Source: Rhizobium lentis | GTDB lineage: Bacteria; Pseudomonadota; Alphaproteobacteria; Rhizobiales; Rhizobiaceae | Direction of reading: 5' to 3' | DNA: 64,000 bases | Assembly (NCBI RefSeq): GCF_017352135.1 | Contig: NZ_CP071457.1 | Coordinates: forward strand, 1 to 64,000 | Translations under genes and position numbers: made by a program | Shown here: positions 8,358 through 17,573 of the stretch, in pieces | Position numbering within the stretch: the first letter of the stretch is position 1 | Layout: each line of letters opens with the position of its first letter | Notes under the pieces: generated by a model | What the model was told of the DNA's origin: nothing | What the model saw: the letters and a program-made list of their open reading frames with translations, nothing else | The model's database searches: none

Positions 8358-9368
8358 ATGAAAACAACATTTGCTTTCGCGGCCGTCGCCGCCTTCGTGG
8401 CGGTGTCCGCACCGGTCAAGGCTGACAACCTCGTCTTCTCGAGCTGGGGAGGAACGACCCAGGACGCGCAGAAGGCTGCATGGGCGAGCCCCTTCACCGA
8501 GAAGACCGGCATCACCGTCGTGCAGGACGGGCCGACCGATTACGGCAAGCTCAAGGCCATGGTCGAGGCCGGCGAAGTCAACTGGGACGTCGTCGACGTC
8601 GAAGGCGATTATGCCGCCCAGGCCGGCAAGAACGGCCAGCTCGAGAAGCTCGACTTTTCCGTCATCGACAAATCCAAGCTCGATCCGCGCTTCGTCACCG
8701 ACTATTCGGTCGGCAGCTTCTATTATTCCTTCGTCATCGGCTGCAATGCCGATGCCGTCAAAGCCTGCCCGAAGACATGGGCCGACCTGTTCGACACGGC
8801 GAAGTTTCCGGGAAAACGCACCTTTTACAAGTGGTCGGCTCCGGGCGTGATCGAAGCGGCGCTGCTTGCCGACGGCGTGCCGGCAGACAAGCTTTATCCG
8901 CTCGATCTCGACCGCGCCTTCAAGAAGCTCGATACGATCAAGTCCGACATCATCTGGTGGTCGGGCGGCGCGCAGTCGCAGCAACTTCTGGCCTCCGCCG
9001 AGGCACCCGTCGGCAGCGTCTGGAACGGCCGCATGACCGCCCTTGCGGCGACCGGCATCAAGGTGGAGACCTCCTGGGAGCAGAACATCACCGCTGCCGA
9101 TGCGCTCGTTGTGCCGAAGGGCGCGCCGAACGCCGAGGCCGCGATGAAGTTCATTGCGCTGGCGACCTCGGCCGAACCGCAGGCCGCCCTGGCAAAAGCC
9201 ACCGGCTATGCGCCGATCAATCTCGACTCGGCCAAGCTGATGGATCCGGAAACGGCCAAGACCCTGCCGGACCAGCAGACGGCAAGCCAGGTCAATGCCG
9301 ATATGAACTACTGGGCTGAAAATCGCGATGCCATCGGCGAGAAGTGGTACGCCTGGCAGGCGAAATAG
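8358..9368 (+). CDS. ABC transporter substrate-binding protein, PotD-like (polyamine/opine type)
   Basis: A 336-residue periplasmic binding protein with a Sec signal peptide (MKTTFAFAAVAAFVAVSAPVKA, cleavage before DNLVF). The mature part begins LVFSSWGGTTQDAQKAAW, the pattern of the PotD/PotF group (spermidine, putrescine and related amines), and contains GAQSQQLLASAEAPVGSVWNG in the second lobe. AAGGATAAGGGAAC precedes the ATG. The two permeases and ATPase downstream complete the importer. A strong hairpin just after the stop probably raises its expression over the rest. The ligand is likely the compound broken down by the upstream enzymes. Confidence 0.88.
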   Translation: MKTTFAFAAVAAFVAVSAPVKADNLVFSSWGGTTQDAQKAAWASPFTEKTGITVVQDGPTDYGKLKAMVEAGEVNWDVVDVEGDYAAQAGKNGQLEKLDFSVIDKSKLDPRFVTDYSVGSFYYSFVIGCNADAVKACPKTWADLFDTAKFPGKRTFYKWSAPGVIEAALLADGVPADKLYPLDLDRAFKKLDTIKSDIIWWSGGAQSQQLLASAEAPVGSVWNGRMTALAATGIKVETSWEQNITAADALVVPKGAPNAEAAMKFIALATSAEPQAALAKATGYAPINLDSAKLMDPETAKTLPDQQTASQVNADMNYWAENRDAIGEKWYAWQAK

Positions 9369-9388
9369 GCTGAAACTTCGGATGAATG

Positions 9389-9414
9389 GGTACGGCGAAA
9401 ATGTTCGCCGTACC
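9389..9414 (+). terminator. Stem-loop between binding-protein and permease genes
   Basis: GGTACGGCGAA (9389-9399) and TTCGCCGTACC (9404-9414) form a perfect eleven-base-pair stem with the four-base loop AATG. No run of T follows, so it is better read as a 3'-end stabiliser or attenuator that keeps binding-protein mRNA in excess than as a full terminator. Such hairpins are common after periplasmic binding-protein genes. Confidence 0.7.
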
Positions 9415-9475
9415 TCCCGCAGCGCCACTCCTTGTCGGACGAGGCCTGCGGAATTGACGGGTGGGAAGGACTGTC

Positions 9476-10348
9476 ATGTCGACGTGTAGCGATGCCTCCG
9501 GCGCAATCATGCCTCTGCCAAAGGTGCGCAGGGCAACAGGTTTCGGCTGGGCCTTGCCGGCTCTGGCCTTCGTCGGGATCTTTTTCGTCGTGCCGGTGGC
9601 GATCCTGCTGCTGCGCAGCGTATTGGAACCCGTTCCGGGTCTTGGCAACTATGCGCAGCTGATCGGGTCGGCGACCTATCTCAAGATTTTCGCCAATACC
9701 TTCATCGTCTCGGGTCTCGTCACGGTGATCTCACTGCTGATCGGTTTTCCCGTTGCCTGGGCGCTCGCAATCATGCCCGGACGGCTGACCTCGGTGATCT
9801 TTGCGATCCTGCTCCTGTCGATGTGGACCAATCTCTTGGCCCGCACCTATGCCTGGATGGTGCTGCTGCAGCGGACCGGGCTCATCAACAAGATGCTGAT
9901 CGGCATGGGCCTGATCGACCAGCCGCTAGCGCTCGTCAACAATCTGACCGGGGTGACGATCGGCATGACCTACATCATGCTGCCCTTCATCATCCTGCCG
10001 CTCTATGGCGTGATCAAGAAGATCGACCCGTCGACCCTGCAGGCGGCGGCCCTTTGCGGCGCCAACCGCTGGCAGTGCCTGACCCGCGTTCTCTTGCCCC
10101 TGGCAATGCCCGGCATGGCGGCCGGCGCGCTGATGGTCTTCGTCATGTCGCTCGGCTATTTCGTCACGCCGTCGCTTCTCGGCGGCACCGCCAACATGAT
10201 GCTTGCCGAGCTGATCGCGCAATTTGTGCAGTCGCTGGTCAACTGGGGAATGGGCGGCGCTGCGGCGCTGGTGCTCCTGGTGGTGACCCTGTCGCTTTAT
10301 GCGGTGCAGCTGCGCTTCTTCGGCAACCAGAACCCGGGAGGACGTTGA
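9476..10348 (+). CDS. ABC transporter permease, PotB-like
   Basis: A 290-residue inner-membrane permease with about six hydrophobic segments, beginning FGWALPALAFVGIFFVVPVAILLL. The EAA-type coupling loop (LQAAALCGANRWQCLTRVLLPLAMPG) lies in the second half. The start is placed at the ATG with GGAAGGA eight bases upstream, not at the GTG five codons earlier that overlaps this ribosome-binding site. It pairs with the next permease as a heterodimer for the polyamine-type importer. Confidence 0.9.
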   Translation: MSTCSDASGAIMPLPKVRRATGFGWALPALAFVGIFFVVPVAILLLRSVLEPVPGLGNYAQLIGSATYLKIFANTFIVSGLVTVISLLIGFPVAWALAIMPGRLTSVIFAILLLSMWTNLLARTYAWMVLLQRTGLINKMLIGMGLIDQPLALVNNLTGVTIGMTYIMLPFIILPLYGVIKKIDPSTLQAAALCGANRWQCLTRVLLPLAMPGMAAGALMVFVMSLGYFVTPSLLGGTANMMLAELIAQFVQSLVNWGMGGAAALVLLVVTLSLYAVQLRFFGNQNPGGR

Positions 10349-10349
10349 C

Positions 10350-11150
10350 ATGCTGCTCAATTTCGACCGCCTCGGCTGGTGGAAATACGTCCTGTTGGCG
10401 ATAACGCTGCTGACCGCAGCCTTCCTGCTGCTGCCGATCGTCTTCATCGCCGCACTCTCCTTCGGCTCCTCGCAGTGGCTGATTTTTCCGCCGCCCGGCT
10501 GGACGTTCCAATGGTACCATGAACTCTTTGCCGATCCGCGCTGGCTGGAATCGGCTCTGACGAGCTTCAAGATCGCGGTCATCGTCACGATCCTGTCGGT
10601 GCTGCTCGGGCTGGTGACGTCCTTCGGGCTGGTGCGGGGTTCGTTCATGTTCCGCGACGCGTTGAAAGCGCTGTTCCTGACGCCGATGATCCTTCCGGTC
10701 GTGGTGCTCGCGGTCGCGCTGTACGCCTTCTTCTTGAGGATCGGTCTTGGCGGCACGCTGACGGGCTTTGTCATTTCGCATCTGGTGCTGGCACTGCCTT
10801 TCTCGATCCTGTCCATATCGAGCGCGCTCGAGGGTTTCGATAAATCCATCGAGGATGCGGCGGTGCTCTGCGGCGCATCGCCCCTCGAAGCCAAGATCAG
10901 GGTCACGCTGCCGGCGATCAGCCATGGGCTGTTTTCGGCTGCCGTCTTCTCGTTCCTCACATCCTGGGACGAGGTCGTGGTGGCGATCTTCATGTCCAGC
11001 CCGACCCTGCAGACGCTGCCCGTGAAGGTATGGGCGACGCTACGGCAGGATCTGACGCCTGTCGTCGCAGCCGCGTCGACCCTTCTCATCCTTTTGACGA
11101 TCATCTTGATGGCGCTGGTCGCCGTCGTGCGTAAGGTGCTGAAACAATGA
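10350..11150 (+). CDS. ABC transporter permease, PotC-like
   Basis: A 266-residue membrane protein that starts one base after the previous permease stop, with GGGAGGACGTTGAC before the ATG. It shows about six hydrophobic segments and the coupling loop EDAAVLCGASPLEAKIRVTLPAI. The C-terminal half has FSFLTSWDEVVVAIFMSSP, a PotC-type signature. Its stop overlaps the ATPase start by four bases. It is the second pore subunit of the importer. Confidence 0.9.
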   Translation: MLLNFDRLGWWKYVLLAITLLTAAFLLLPIVFIAALSFGSSQWLIFPPPGWTFQWYHELFADPRWLESALTSFKIAVIVTILSVLLGLVTSFGLVRGSFMFRDALKALFLTPMILPVVVLAVALYAFFLRIGLGGTLTGFVISHLVLALPFSILSISSALEGFDKSIEDAAVLCGASPLEAKIRVTLPAISHGLFSAAVFSFLTSWDEVVVAIFMSSPTLQTLPVKVWATLRQDLTPVVAAASTLLILLTIILMALVAVVRKVLKQ

Positions 11151-12226
11151 ACCAACCATTCCTTCAGATCCGCGGCATACGCAAGGAGTACGGCCCCGTC
11201 GTCGCCGTGCACGACGTCAATCTCGACGTCCGGCGCGGTGAGTTTCTGACCTTTCTCGGACCGTCCGGATCCGGCAAGAGCACGACACTCTATATCCTGG
11301 CCGGCTTTGAAAATCCGACGAAAGGCGACATTACGCTCGAGGGCAGGACTCTTCTCGCCACGCCGTCGCACAAGCGCAACATCGGCATGGTGTTCCAGCG
11401 ATACACGCTGTTCCCGCATCTGACGGTGGGCGAAAACATCGCCTTTCCTTTGAAAGTCAGACGCAAGTCCAAGGCTGAGATCGACGGTAAGGTGAAGGAA
11501 ATGCTGCGCCTCGTCCGCCTCGAAGGCTTCGAGGATCGCAAGCCGGCGCAAATGTCCGGCGGCCAGCAGCAGCGCGTCGCGCTTGCCAGGGCCCTTGCCT
11601 ATGATCCGCCGGTGCTCTTGATGGACGAGCCGCTGTCGGCGCTCGACAAGAAGCTGCGCGAGGAAATCCAGCATGAGATCCGTCGCATCCACCAGCAGAC
11701 CGAAGTGACGATCCTCTACGTCACGCACGACCAGGAGGAGGCGCTGCGGCTCTCCGACCGTATCGCCGTCTTCTCGAAGGGCGTCATCGATCAGATCGGA
11801 ACAGGCCCTGAACTTTACGCCAATCCCCGGACCCGCTTCGTCGCTGAATTCATCGGCGACAGCGACTTCATTTCCTGCGACCTGGTGTCATCCTCCGACG
11901 GACAAGCCACGATCGCGCTCGGAGGCGGAACCATCTTTAATCAAATCCCGGTGCATGGAAAAGGTGCCTCCGGCGCCAGGGCGGCGCTGATGCTGAGACC
12001 GGAGCGCATTCGGCTGTCGCGCGCCAGAGCCGCCGGCGCGGGCCTTGCCGCGACGGTCAGCGACATTACCTTTCTCGGCAACAATATCCACGTCTCCACG
12101 GAGACGGCGACGGGCGAAGCGCTTTCGGTTCGCTTGCCGTTCGGGCATGAGGCTATTGCCGGGCTCAATCGCGGAGATATAGTCCATCTGGATTTCGATC
12201 CCGGCGCCGCTCACGTATTTTGCTGA
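11147..12226 (+). CDS. ABC transporter ATP-binding protein, PotA-like
   Basis: A 359-residue ATPase. Walker A is GPSGSGKST (near residue 42), the signature is [15 protein letters not shown], Walker B is VLLMDEP, and the switch His is in [12 protein letters not shown]-terminal TOBE-type domain (from about residue 270, with [12 protein letters not shown]) is typical of polyamine/iron/sugar importers and can bind effectors. It energises the importer formed with the two preceding permeases, at the cytoplasmic face. Confidence 0.92.
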   Translation: MNQPFLQIRGIRKEYGPVVAVHDVNLDVRRGEFLTFLGPSGSGKSTTLYILAGFENPTKGDITLEGRTLLATPSHKRNIGMVFQRYTLFPHLTVGENIAFPLKVRRKSKAEIDGKVKEMLRLVRLEGFEDRKPAQMSGGQQQRVALARALAYDPPVLLMDEPLSALDKKLREEIQHEIRRIHQQTEVTILYVTHDQEEALRLSDRIAVFSKGVIDQIGTGPELYANPRTRFVAEFIGDSDFISCDLVSSSDGQATIALGGGTIFNQIPVHGKGASGARAALMLRPERIRLSRARAAGAGLAATVSDITFLGNNIHVSTETATGEALSVRLPFGHEAIAGLNRGDIVHLDFDPGAAHVFC

Positions 12227-12236
12227 AAGTTGTCCC

Positions 12237-13691
12237 ATGAAGCTCAATGATCCCTCGCTGTTCCGTCAAGCCTGCCCCATCGGCGATCGCTGGGTCGAAG
12301 CGGAAGCTCGCCGGGCGGCGATGGTTCACAATCCGGCGACAGGTGAGGTGCTGGGGGCGGTTCCCGACCTCGGTGCGGCGGAAACGGACGATGCGATCCG
12401 GGCTGCTGTGGTCGCCCAGAAGCTTTGGGCGAAGAAAACCGCCGGCGAGCGCGCCACCGTTCTCAAGACCTGGCATCGCCTGATGATCGAAAACCGTGAC
12501 GATCTGGCGATGATCCTGACGCTGGAGCAGGGAAAACCGCTGGCCGAAGCCAAGGGGGAAATCACCTATGGCGCGAGCTTCATCGAATGGTTTGCCGAAG
12601 AGGCAAGACGCATCAATGGCGAGACCATACCGGGACATCAGCCGGACAAGCGGATCCTCGTGCTGCGCCAGCCGGCCGGCGTGGTCGCGGCGATCACGCC
12701 GTGGAACTTTCCAAACGCGATGATCACCCGCAAGATCGGCCCCGCGCTAGCCGCCGGCTGCGCCGTCGTTCTCAAACCGGCGCTGCAGACGCCGTTCTCG
12801 GCCATCGCGATTGCCGTTCTCGCCGAGCGCGCCGGGCTGCCGGCAGGGCTCCTCAACGTCGTCACCGGTGACGCGGCCGCAATTGGCGGGGCGCTGACCG
12901 CGAGCCGCGACGTCCGGGTTCTGACATTCACCGGCTCGACCCGGACGGGCGAGCTGCTTTACCGGCAATGCGCGCCGACGATCAAGAAGCTTGGCCTCGA
13001 GCTCGGCGGCAACGCGCCCTTCATCGTCTTCGACGACGCCGATCTCGACGCTGCAGTCGAAGGCGCGATCATCGCGAAGTTCCGCAACAACGGCCAGACC
13101 TGCGTCTGCGCCAACCGGCTCTATGTCCAGGACGGCGTCTACGAGGCCTTTGCCGCCAAGCTCGCCGAGGCCGTTGCGGCATTGAAGGTCGGCAACGGCC
13201 TGGAACGTGACGTCGTGCTTGGCCCGCTCATCGACGACAACGCCGTCGCCAAGGTCGAAAGCCATATCAGCGACGCCGTGGCAAAGGGGGCCGGGATCGT
13301 CTCGGGGGGCAAACGCCACTCGCTTGGCGGTCACTTCTTCGAGCCGACGATCCTGCGCGATGTCAATGCCGGCATGCAGGTCGCGCGCGAGGAAACCTTC
13401 GGGCCGCTGGCGCCGCTTTTCCGTTTCCGCGACGAAGAGGACGTGATCGAACAGGCCAACGATACGGAGTTCGGGCTGGCTTCGTATTTTTACGCGCGCG
13501 ACCTGTCGCGGGTCTTCCGCGTGGCCGAAGCGCTCGAATATGGGATGGTCGGCGTCAACACCGGTCTTGTTTCCACTGCCGAGGCGCCGTTCGGCGGCGT
13601 CAAGATGTCGGGTCTCGGCCGCGAAGGCTCGAGCCACGGGTTGGACGAATACACCGAACTCAAATATGTGTGCCTCGGCGGCATCGCCTGA
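12237..13691 (+). CDS. Succinate-semialdehyde dehydrogenase-like aldehyde dehydrogenase
   Basis: A 484-residue aldehyde dehydrogenase close to the GabD branch. Its marks are ITPWNFPNAMITRKIGPALA, the Glu in KLGLELGGNAPFIVFDDAD and the catalytic Cys in NNGQTCVCANRLYVQDG, the last typical of succinate/glutarate semialdehyde enzymes. It begins ten bases after the ATPase gene and ends the run. With a polyamine-type importer, a semialdehyde intermediate from an amine or amino acid is plausible. It is the second aldehyde dehydrogenase of the run and clearly of a different branch from the first. Confidence 0.88.
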   Translation: MKLNDPSLFRQACPIGDRWVEAEARRAAMVHNPATGEVLGAVPDLGAAETDDAIRAAVVAQKLWAKKTAGERATVLKTWHRLMIENRDDLAMILTLEQGKPLAEAKGEITYGASFIEWFAEEARRINGETIPGHQPDKRILVLRQPAGVVAAITPWNFPNAMITRKIGPALAAGCAVVLKPALQTPFSAIAIAVLAERAGLPAGLLNVVTGDAAAIGGALTASRDVRVLTFTGSTRTGELLYRQCAPTIKKLGLELGGNAPFIVFDDADLDAAVEGAIIAKFRNNGQTCVCANRLYVQDGVYEAFAAKLAEAVAALKVGNGLERDVVLGPLIDDNAVAKVESHISDAVAKGAGIVSGGKRHSLGGHFFEPTILRDVNAGMQVAREETFGPLAPLFRFRDEEDVIEQANDTEFGLASYFYARDLSRVFRVAEALEYGMVGVNTGLVSTAEAPFGGVKMSGLGREGSSHGLDEYTELKYVCLGGIA

Positions 13692-13839
13692 GCCGGTCGA
13701 TGCTCGCGCGGCCATCGATTGCATCACCTCTACCGATGTCCGCCGTTTCGATTGCGGCCAGATCGATCGGGTTCGGTGCTTTCCGATGCCGATTACGAGC
13801 CGCTGTCATTTGCCGGAGCGCTTGAAGAGCCGAATGGAT

Positions 13840-15369
13840 TCAGGATGCCGGCTTTGCTTCCGTTTCGGCGAGACGATGAGCGATGCGATCGGCATTGGCC
13901 ATGATCGTCATCGTGATATATTTCGATGACAGATCCGGAATGATCGAGCCGTCGACGATGTGAAGACCCGAGTGGAGGTTCAATTCGCCGTCCGCAGAGG
14001 TGCCGAACGGACCGGGTGCGCCCATCGGCAAGGTGCCGGCGAAATGCGCGTCGATACCGGGCTCCGCCAGCGATGCGCCCGGGAGTTGAATGAGTCCCAA
14101 CCGTTTCCATTCACGACGAAGCGCTTTTTTCAACGCGTCGACCCTGATATCAAAGCCTTCCGCGAAGCCGCCTCGGATGGTCAAACTCTTTCCCGTCGTT
14201 GCATCTCGGTGGATGTAGCTCCGGCTTTGATCACCAGGATAATAGATCGTGGCGACGAGGAGGCTTCCCCCGATCGTCTCGAACGCGGCACGCCCCGCCC
14301 TCCTTCCGAGCGGCATTCGGTTAATGAAGCTTTGTGCCGGCAGGGAGCCCACTTCATAGATCGCTCCCGTCACATAATCGGATGGGCGGTCGCCGTAGCG
14401 CAAAGATAGTCCGAGCTGCGCCAAGCTGTGCGTCGGCGTTGACGAACGCAGCAATCTTGCGGGGGAGAGCAGGGGAATGGCGAGCGTCGGACTGTTCAAG
14501 AGACGCAGTCCCTGTTCCTCAATCGGCAGATGGTTCGCCAGCAGGGCGGCCGTTCCGAGCACGCCTGCGGCAAGAATGATCCTCGGAGCGGAAAATGACG
14601 ATCCGTCTGCCGTTCCGACTGTCCAGGCGGCATCACGTCTCAGCGAAACAGCCCGCATGTTGTCGAGCAGACGAAAATGCGGAGACTTCCGCAACTGAAG
14701 CACGTCCTGTCTGCTGTTATAGATCGCCCCAGTCGGGCAACCATAGAGACAGTCACCGCTGAGGTCGCATGCCGCCCGTCCGGGCCTCGCCTCCGACAGT
14801 ATCGCATTGATGGCGGGAAAAAGCCGAAACGATCCGTTCGCCGGCTTTGTAACCGTGTTTCTATGGAGAACATGGGCCGCTGTCGCCCCAAGCGGCAGGA
14901 CGGGCTCGCCGTGGGCGCTTCTGGTGGAATTGCTATTCCTGCTGATCCCGATGCGTTCGGATATGCGCTGGTAGGATCGTTGCAGGGAAGCGATATCGAT
15001 CGGCCAATCCGCAATGTCCTCGGCGTCGAGGAAGCTGATTTGCGCACCCCAGATATTGGAGAGGCCGCCGCGGGCGAGGCTGCCAATGGGGGTGAATCCA
15101 GAGCCAGTTATGCCGGAATTGCCTCGAAACCGTTCGAGAATTCCACGCGACACCGGCGTCTGCAGTTTTGGCGAGCTGCCATCGTCTACCTGCAGTGCTT
15201 CCAGATCGGCTCCCAGGACGCGCGCACTGCGGCTTTCTTCCTGCGACCCGGCATCATTGCCCGCGTCCAGCATCAGAACGCGACGGCCGGCCGCTACCAG
15301 CGGAAAGGCGGCGGAAACGCCCGCAGGCCCGCTGCCGATGATGATGAAGTCGGCATCCGGCCGATTCAT
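13840..15369 (-). CDS. GMC-family FAD-dependent oxidoreductase
   Basis: A 509-residue GMC-type oxidoreductase. An N-terminal ADP-binding fold (FIIIGSGPAGVSAAFPLVAAG, residues 9-29, with LMLDAG after it), a Cys-rich CDLSGDCLYGCPTGAIYNSR segment mid-protein and a C-terminal GMC_oxred_C region (HFAGTLPMG, then GLHIVDGSIIPDLSSKYITM) are visible. Such enzymes oxidise alcohol groups, often on sugars. It is the last gene of the minus-strand glycan cluster, and its ATG overlaps the upstream epimerase stop by four bases. It may oxidise a hydroxyl of the heptose-derived sugar; this is inferred from context. The 148 bases to the convergent dehydrogenase gene hold no clear terminator. Confidence 0.82.
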   Translation of the reverse strand: MNRPDADFIIIGSGPAGVSAAFPLVAAGRRVLMLDAGNDAGSQEESRSARVLGADLEALQVDDGSSPKLQTPVSRGILERFRGNSGITGSGFTPIGSLARGGLSNIWGAQISFLDAEDIADWPIDIASLQRSYQRISERIGISRNSNSTRSAHGEPVLPLGATAAHVLHRNTVTKPANGSFRLFPAINAILSEARPGRAACDLSGDCLYGCPTGAIYNSRQDVLQLRKSPHFRLLDNMRAVSLRRDAAWTVGTADGSSFSAPRIILAAGVLGTAALLANHLPIEEQGLRLLNSPTLAIPLLSPARLLRSSTPTHSLAQLGLSLRYGDRPSDYVTGAIYEVGSLPAQSFINRMPLGRRAGRAAFETIGGSLLVATIYYPGDQSRSYIHRDATTGKSLTIRGGFAEGFDIRVDALKKALRREWKRLGLIQLPGASLAEPGIDAHFAGTLPMGAPGPFGTSADGELNLHSGLHIVDGSIIPDLSSKYITMTIMANADRIAHRLAETEAKPAS

Positions 15370-16583
15370 CGATATCTCCTGGCGAGGAGGGCGCGGAGCG
15401 GCAGAAGCAGGATATCGGTGCCAATGGTCAGGATTGCGTCGAAAAGGCCGGCCTTTTGGCCCCGCTGCCTTTCCGGCTCGCTCGCGAGATCGGCGAGGTA
15501 GAGGGCTTTTGCGAGGCGATGCTGCGTTCGATTGGCTGGTGGTTCATAGAGCGCCAGCAGACGCGGATGCTTGATCAGCGTTGGCGAGAGACCGAGCGGC
15601 GCCAGTCCTTCACGCCGAAGCCCTTCGGAGAGGCGCTGCAATTGTGCTTCCGTGGGCGTGGAGCCGAGATATCGCAGCAGAGCTCCGGCCTCGCTTCGCG
15701 ACGGTTCTTCACTCTTCTGGCCGAGTTCCTGGGAAAGCACCGTCATTGGATCGGCCAAATTCAGCTTCAGCAGTTTGAGGCTCTCCCCACTTTCCATAGG
15801 GGCCGCCCCCGCGAGTCCCAGGACGCGCTCCGGATCGACCGTCGGGACCAATGGCACAAGCTTCGTCATACGGCAGGCAAACAGGGCGGCGGCGAGGGGA
15901 ATCGGTATGAAATGCAGCTTCCCTTTGCCTTGGCTGCGGCGAAGGATTCGAAGCCATGCGGCAAAGCTTATCGGCCGCTCCTGCGCGAGCACGAATGTTT
16001 GCGGCGGCTGGTTTTCGTCTGTCGCCAGCGCCAACAAGCCCGCAGCCACTTCATCGAGATGAATGGGCTGAACCTTCCGGCTAAGCCCGATCATCGGCAG
16101 AAGCGGACTTAAAACGGATAGCTTCGCCATCAGACCGAACATCGCCGTGCGCGGACCGCCGTAAACAAGCCCTATCCGCGCGATCCGAACGATCGGCGCC
16201 GCGGGGCTGGTGGCCAAATGCTGTTCGATCCTGAACTTGGTGCGGCCGTAGACATTCAGCGCTTCCCGCCTGGATGAGGTCGAGGAGGCAAAGACGAAAC
16301 GGCGCACTCCGGCTGCCTTTGCCGCTTTCGCCAGTGTCACGGTGCCTGAGATATTGATGTTGTTTTCCTCGGCCGTCTCCGCGCCGGTGGCCCAGGAATG
16401 CGCGAGATGAATAACGGCTGCAGCGCCTTCCAGATCGGATGTCGCGGGCTCATCGCCAATGCGCCACTTTGCTTCGGGGCGCCGGCCGAGCTCGACCACG
16501 TCGAAGCCGCGCTCACGCGCCATCGCCGCAAGCCTTGCACCGATATAGCCGGTTGATCCCGTAATGATGAGACGCGGTGCCAT
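15366..16583 (-). CDS. NAD-dependent epimerase/dehydratase with long C-terminal extension
   Basis: A 405-residue extended SDR. The NAD site GSTGYIG (9-15) and a VYGRTKF catalytic YxxxK are present, and VRIARIGLVYGGPRTAMF supports a nucleotide-sugar or sugar substrate. The Rossmann/SDR part ends near residue 270. The remainder, with a hydrophobic tail (LFDAILTIGTDILLLPLRAL) at the end, is not standard and could anchor the protein to the inner membrane. It lies nine bases after the GHMP kinase gene and is translationally coupled to the GMC oxidoreductase. Confidence 0.78.
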   Translation of the reverse strand: MAPRLIITGSTGYIGARLAAMARERGFDVVELGRRPEAKWRIGDEPATSDLEGAAAVIHLAHSWATGAETAEENNINISGTVTLAKAAKAAGVRRFVFASSTSSRREALNVYGRTKFRIEQHLATSPAAPIVRIARIGLVYGGPRTAMFGLMAKLSVLSPLLPMIGLSRKVQPIHLDEVAAGLLALATDENQPPQTFVLAQERPISFAAWLRILRRSQGKGKLHFIPIPLAAALFACRMTKLVPLVPTVDPERVLGLAGAAPMESGESLKLLKLNLADPMTVLSQELGQKSEEPSRSEAGALLRYLGSTPTEAQLQRLSEGLRREGLAPLGLSPTLIKHPRLLALYEPPANRTQHRLAKALYLADLASEPERQRGQKAGLFDAILTIGTDILLLPLRALLARRYR

Positions 16584-16592
16584 TTACGCCCT

Positions 16593-17573
16593 CTATTGTG
16601 CAAAGGCGATACGCGCGCCGCTCCAGTCGAAACGAAACTCGATTTCCTTGAGCTCCGACAGCGCTTGCCGGACTTTCGCCTGGCGGTCTCTAGGGCAATA
16701 GAGAACGAGGAAACCGCCTCCGCCGGCGCCCGCGAGCTTGCCGCCGATCGCGCCGGCAGCACGCGCGGCATCGTAAAATTCGTCGATCGCGCTGTTGGTG
16801 ATCTTCGAGGTCAGCGATCTCTTCATCATCCATCCGCGATGCAGCGCTTCGCCGAAGGCACCGAGATCCCCGCTCATCAGGATGTCGCGCATTTCGTAGG
16901 CCAACTGGACCATGCGCTCGACGGTGCGGAATTTATCTTCGTCCGTCTCCATCGCCTGTACCTGCGTCGACAGCACAGAGCGCGTATCGCGCTGACTTCC
17001 GGTGAAAAACAGGAGAATGTTGCTCTCGAGCTCAGCCATCTTTTCGGAGCTGAGGACGACCGGCTGTACGTTGACGCCGCCGTTGGAATTGAACTCGATG
17101 AAGTTCAAGCCGCCATGCGCGGCCGCGTATTGATCCTGTTTGCCGATCGGCTCTTTCAGGATATCGATTTCAAGCTTGCAGGCCTCTTCCGCCAGCTGAT
17201 CCTTGGAGGCAAAGCGCGATCTGTGGGCGTAGAGCGCGTTGATCAGCGCCACGGAAAAGGAGCTGGACGATCCGAGTCCGGTCCCGGAGGGAATGTCGGC
17301 GACGGAGGCGACTTCGATGCCGGGCTCGACCCGATGCATGCGCAGTGCTTCACGCAGCAGCGGATGCGCGATCTCTTCAAGCGTGTCGGCGAGCTCGGTG
17401 CGCGTATATTTCAGATGGTATTTGTTTTCGTTGAAGTAGTTGTGCACGATGACGAAGCTGTACTTGGCTATCGCGCAGGACAGGACCGCTCCGGCTTGCC
17501 GGCGGTAATAGGACGCGATGTCCGAGCCGCCGCCGGCGAAGCTGACCCGAAAAGGTGCGGATGAAACGATCAA
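16593..17573 (-). CDS. GHMP kinase, HddA-like (D-glycero-D-manno-heptose 7-phosphate kinase type)
   Basis: A 326-residue GHMP kinase: SAPFRVSFAGGGSDI (5-19), the phosphate-binding PSGTGLGSSSS (95-105) and GKLAGAGGGGFLVLYC at the C-terminal end. The AGGGSD signature and length fit the HddA group, which phosphorylates heptose 7-phosphate at C1. The start is taken as TTG, overlapping the upstream stop by three bases (TTGA) with GAGGAG upstream; the next start upstream would overlap the preceding gene by about 70 bases. It sits directly behind the nucleotidyltransferase/phosphatase fusion, so kinase, phosphatase and guanylyltransferase steps are co-translated. Confidence 0.85.
   Translation of the reverse strand: MIVSSAPFRVSFAGGGSDIASYYRRQAGAVLSCAIAKYSFVIVHNYFNENKYHLKYTRTELADTLEEIAHPLLREALRMHRVEPGIEVASVADIPSGTGLGSSSSFSVALINALYAHRSRFASKDQLAEEACKLEIDILKEPIGKQDQYAAAHGGLNFIEFNSNGGVNVQPVVLSSEKMAELESNILLFFTGSQRDTRSVLSTQVQAMETDEDKFRTVERMVQLAYEMRDILMSGDLGAFGEALHRGWMMKRSLTSKITNSAIDEFYDAARAAGAIGGKLAGAGGGGFLVLYCPRDRQAKVRQALSELKEIEFRFDWSGARIAFAQ

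Noticed and set aside
9926..11728. Open frame of 600 codons on the minus strand opposite the permeases and ATPase
   Set aside because: It crosses three well-supported genes on the other strand and reads as low-complexity basic sequence.
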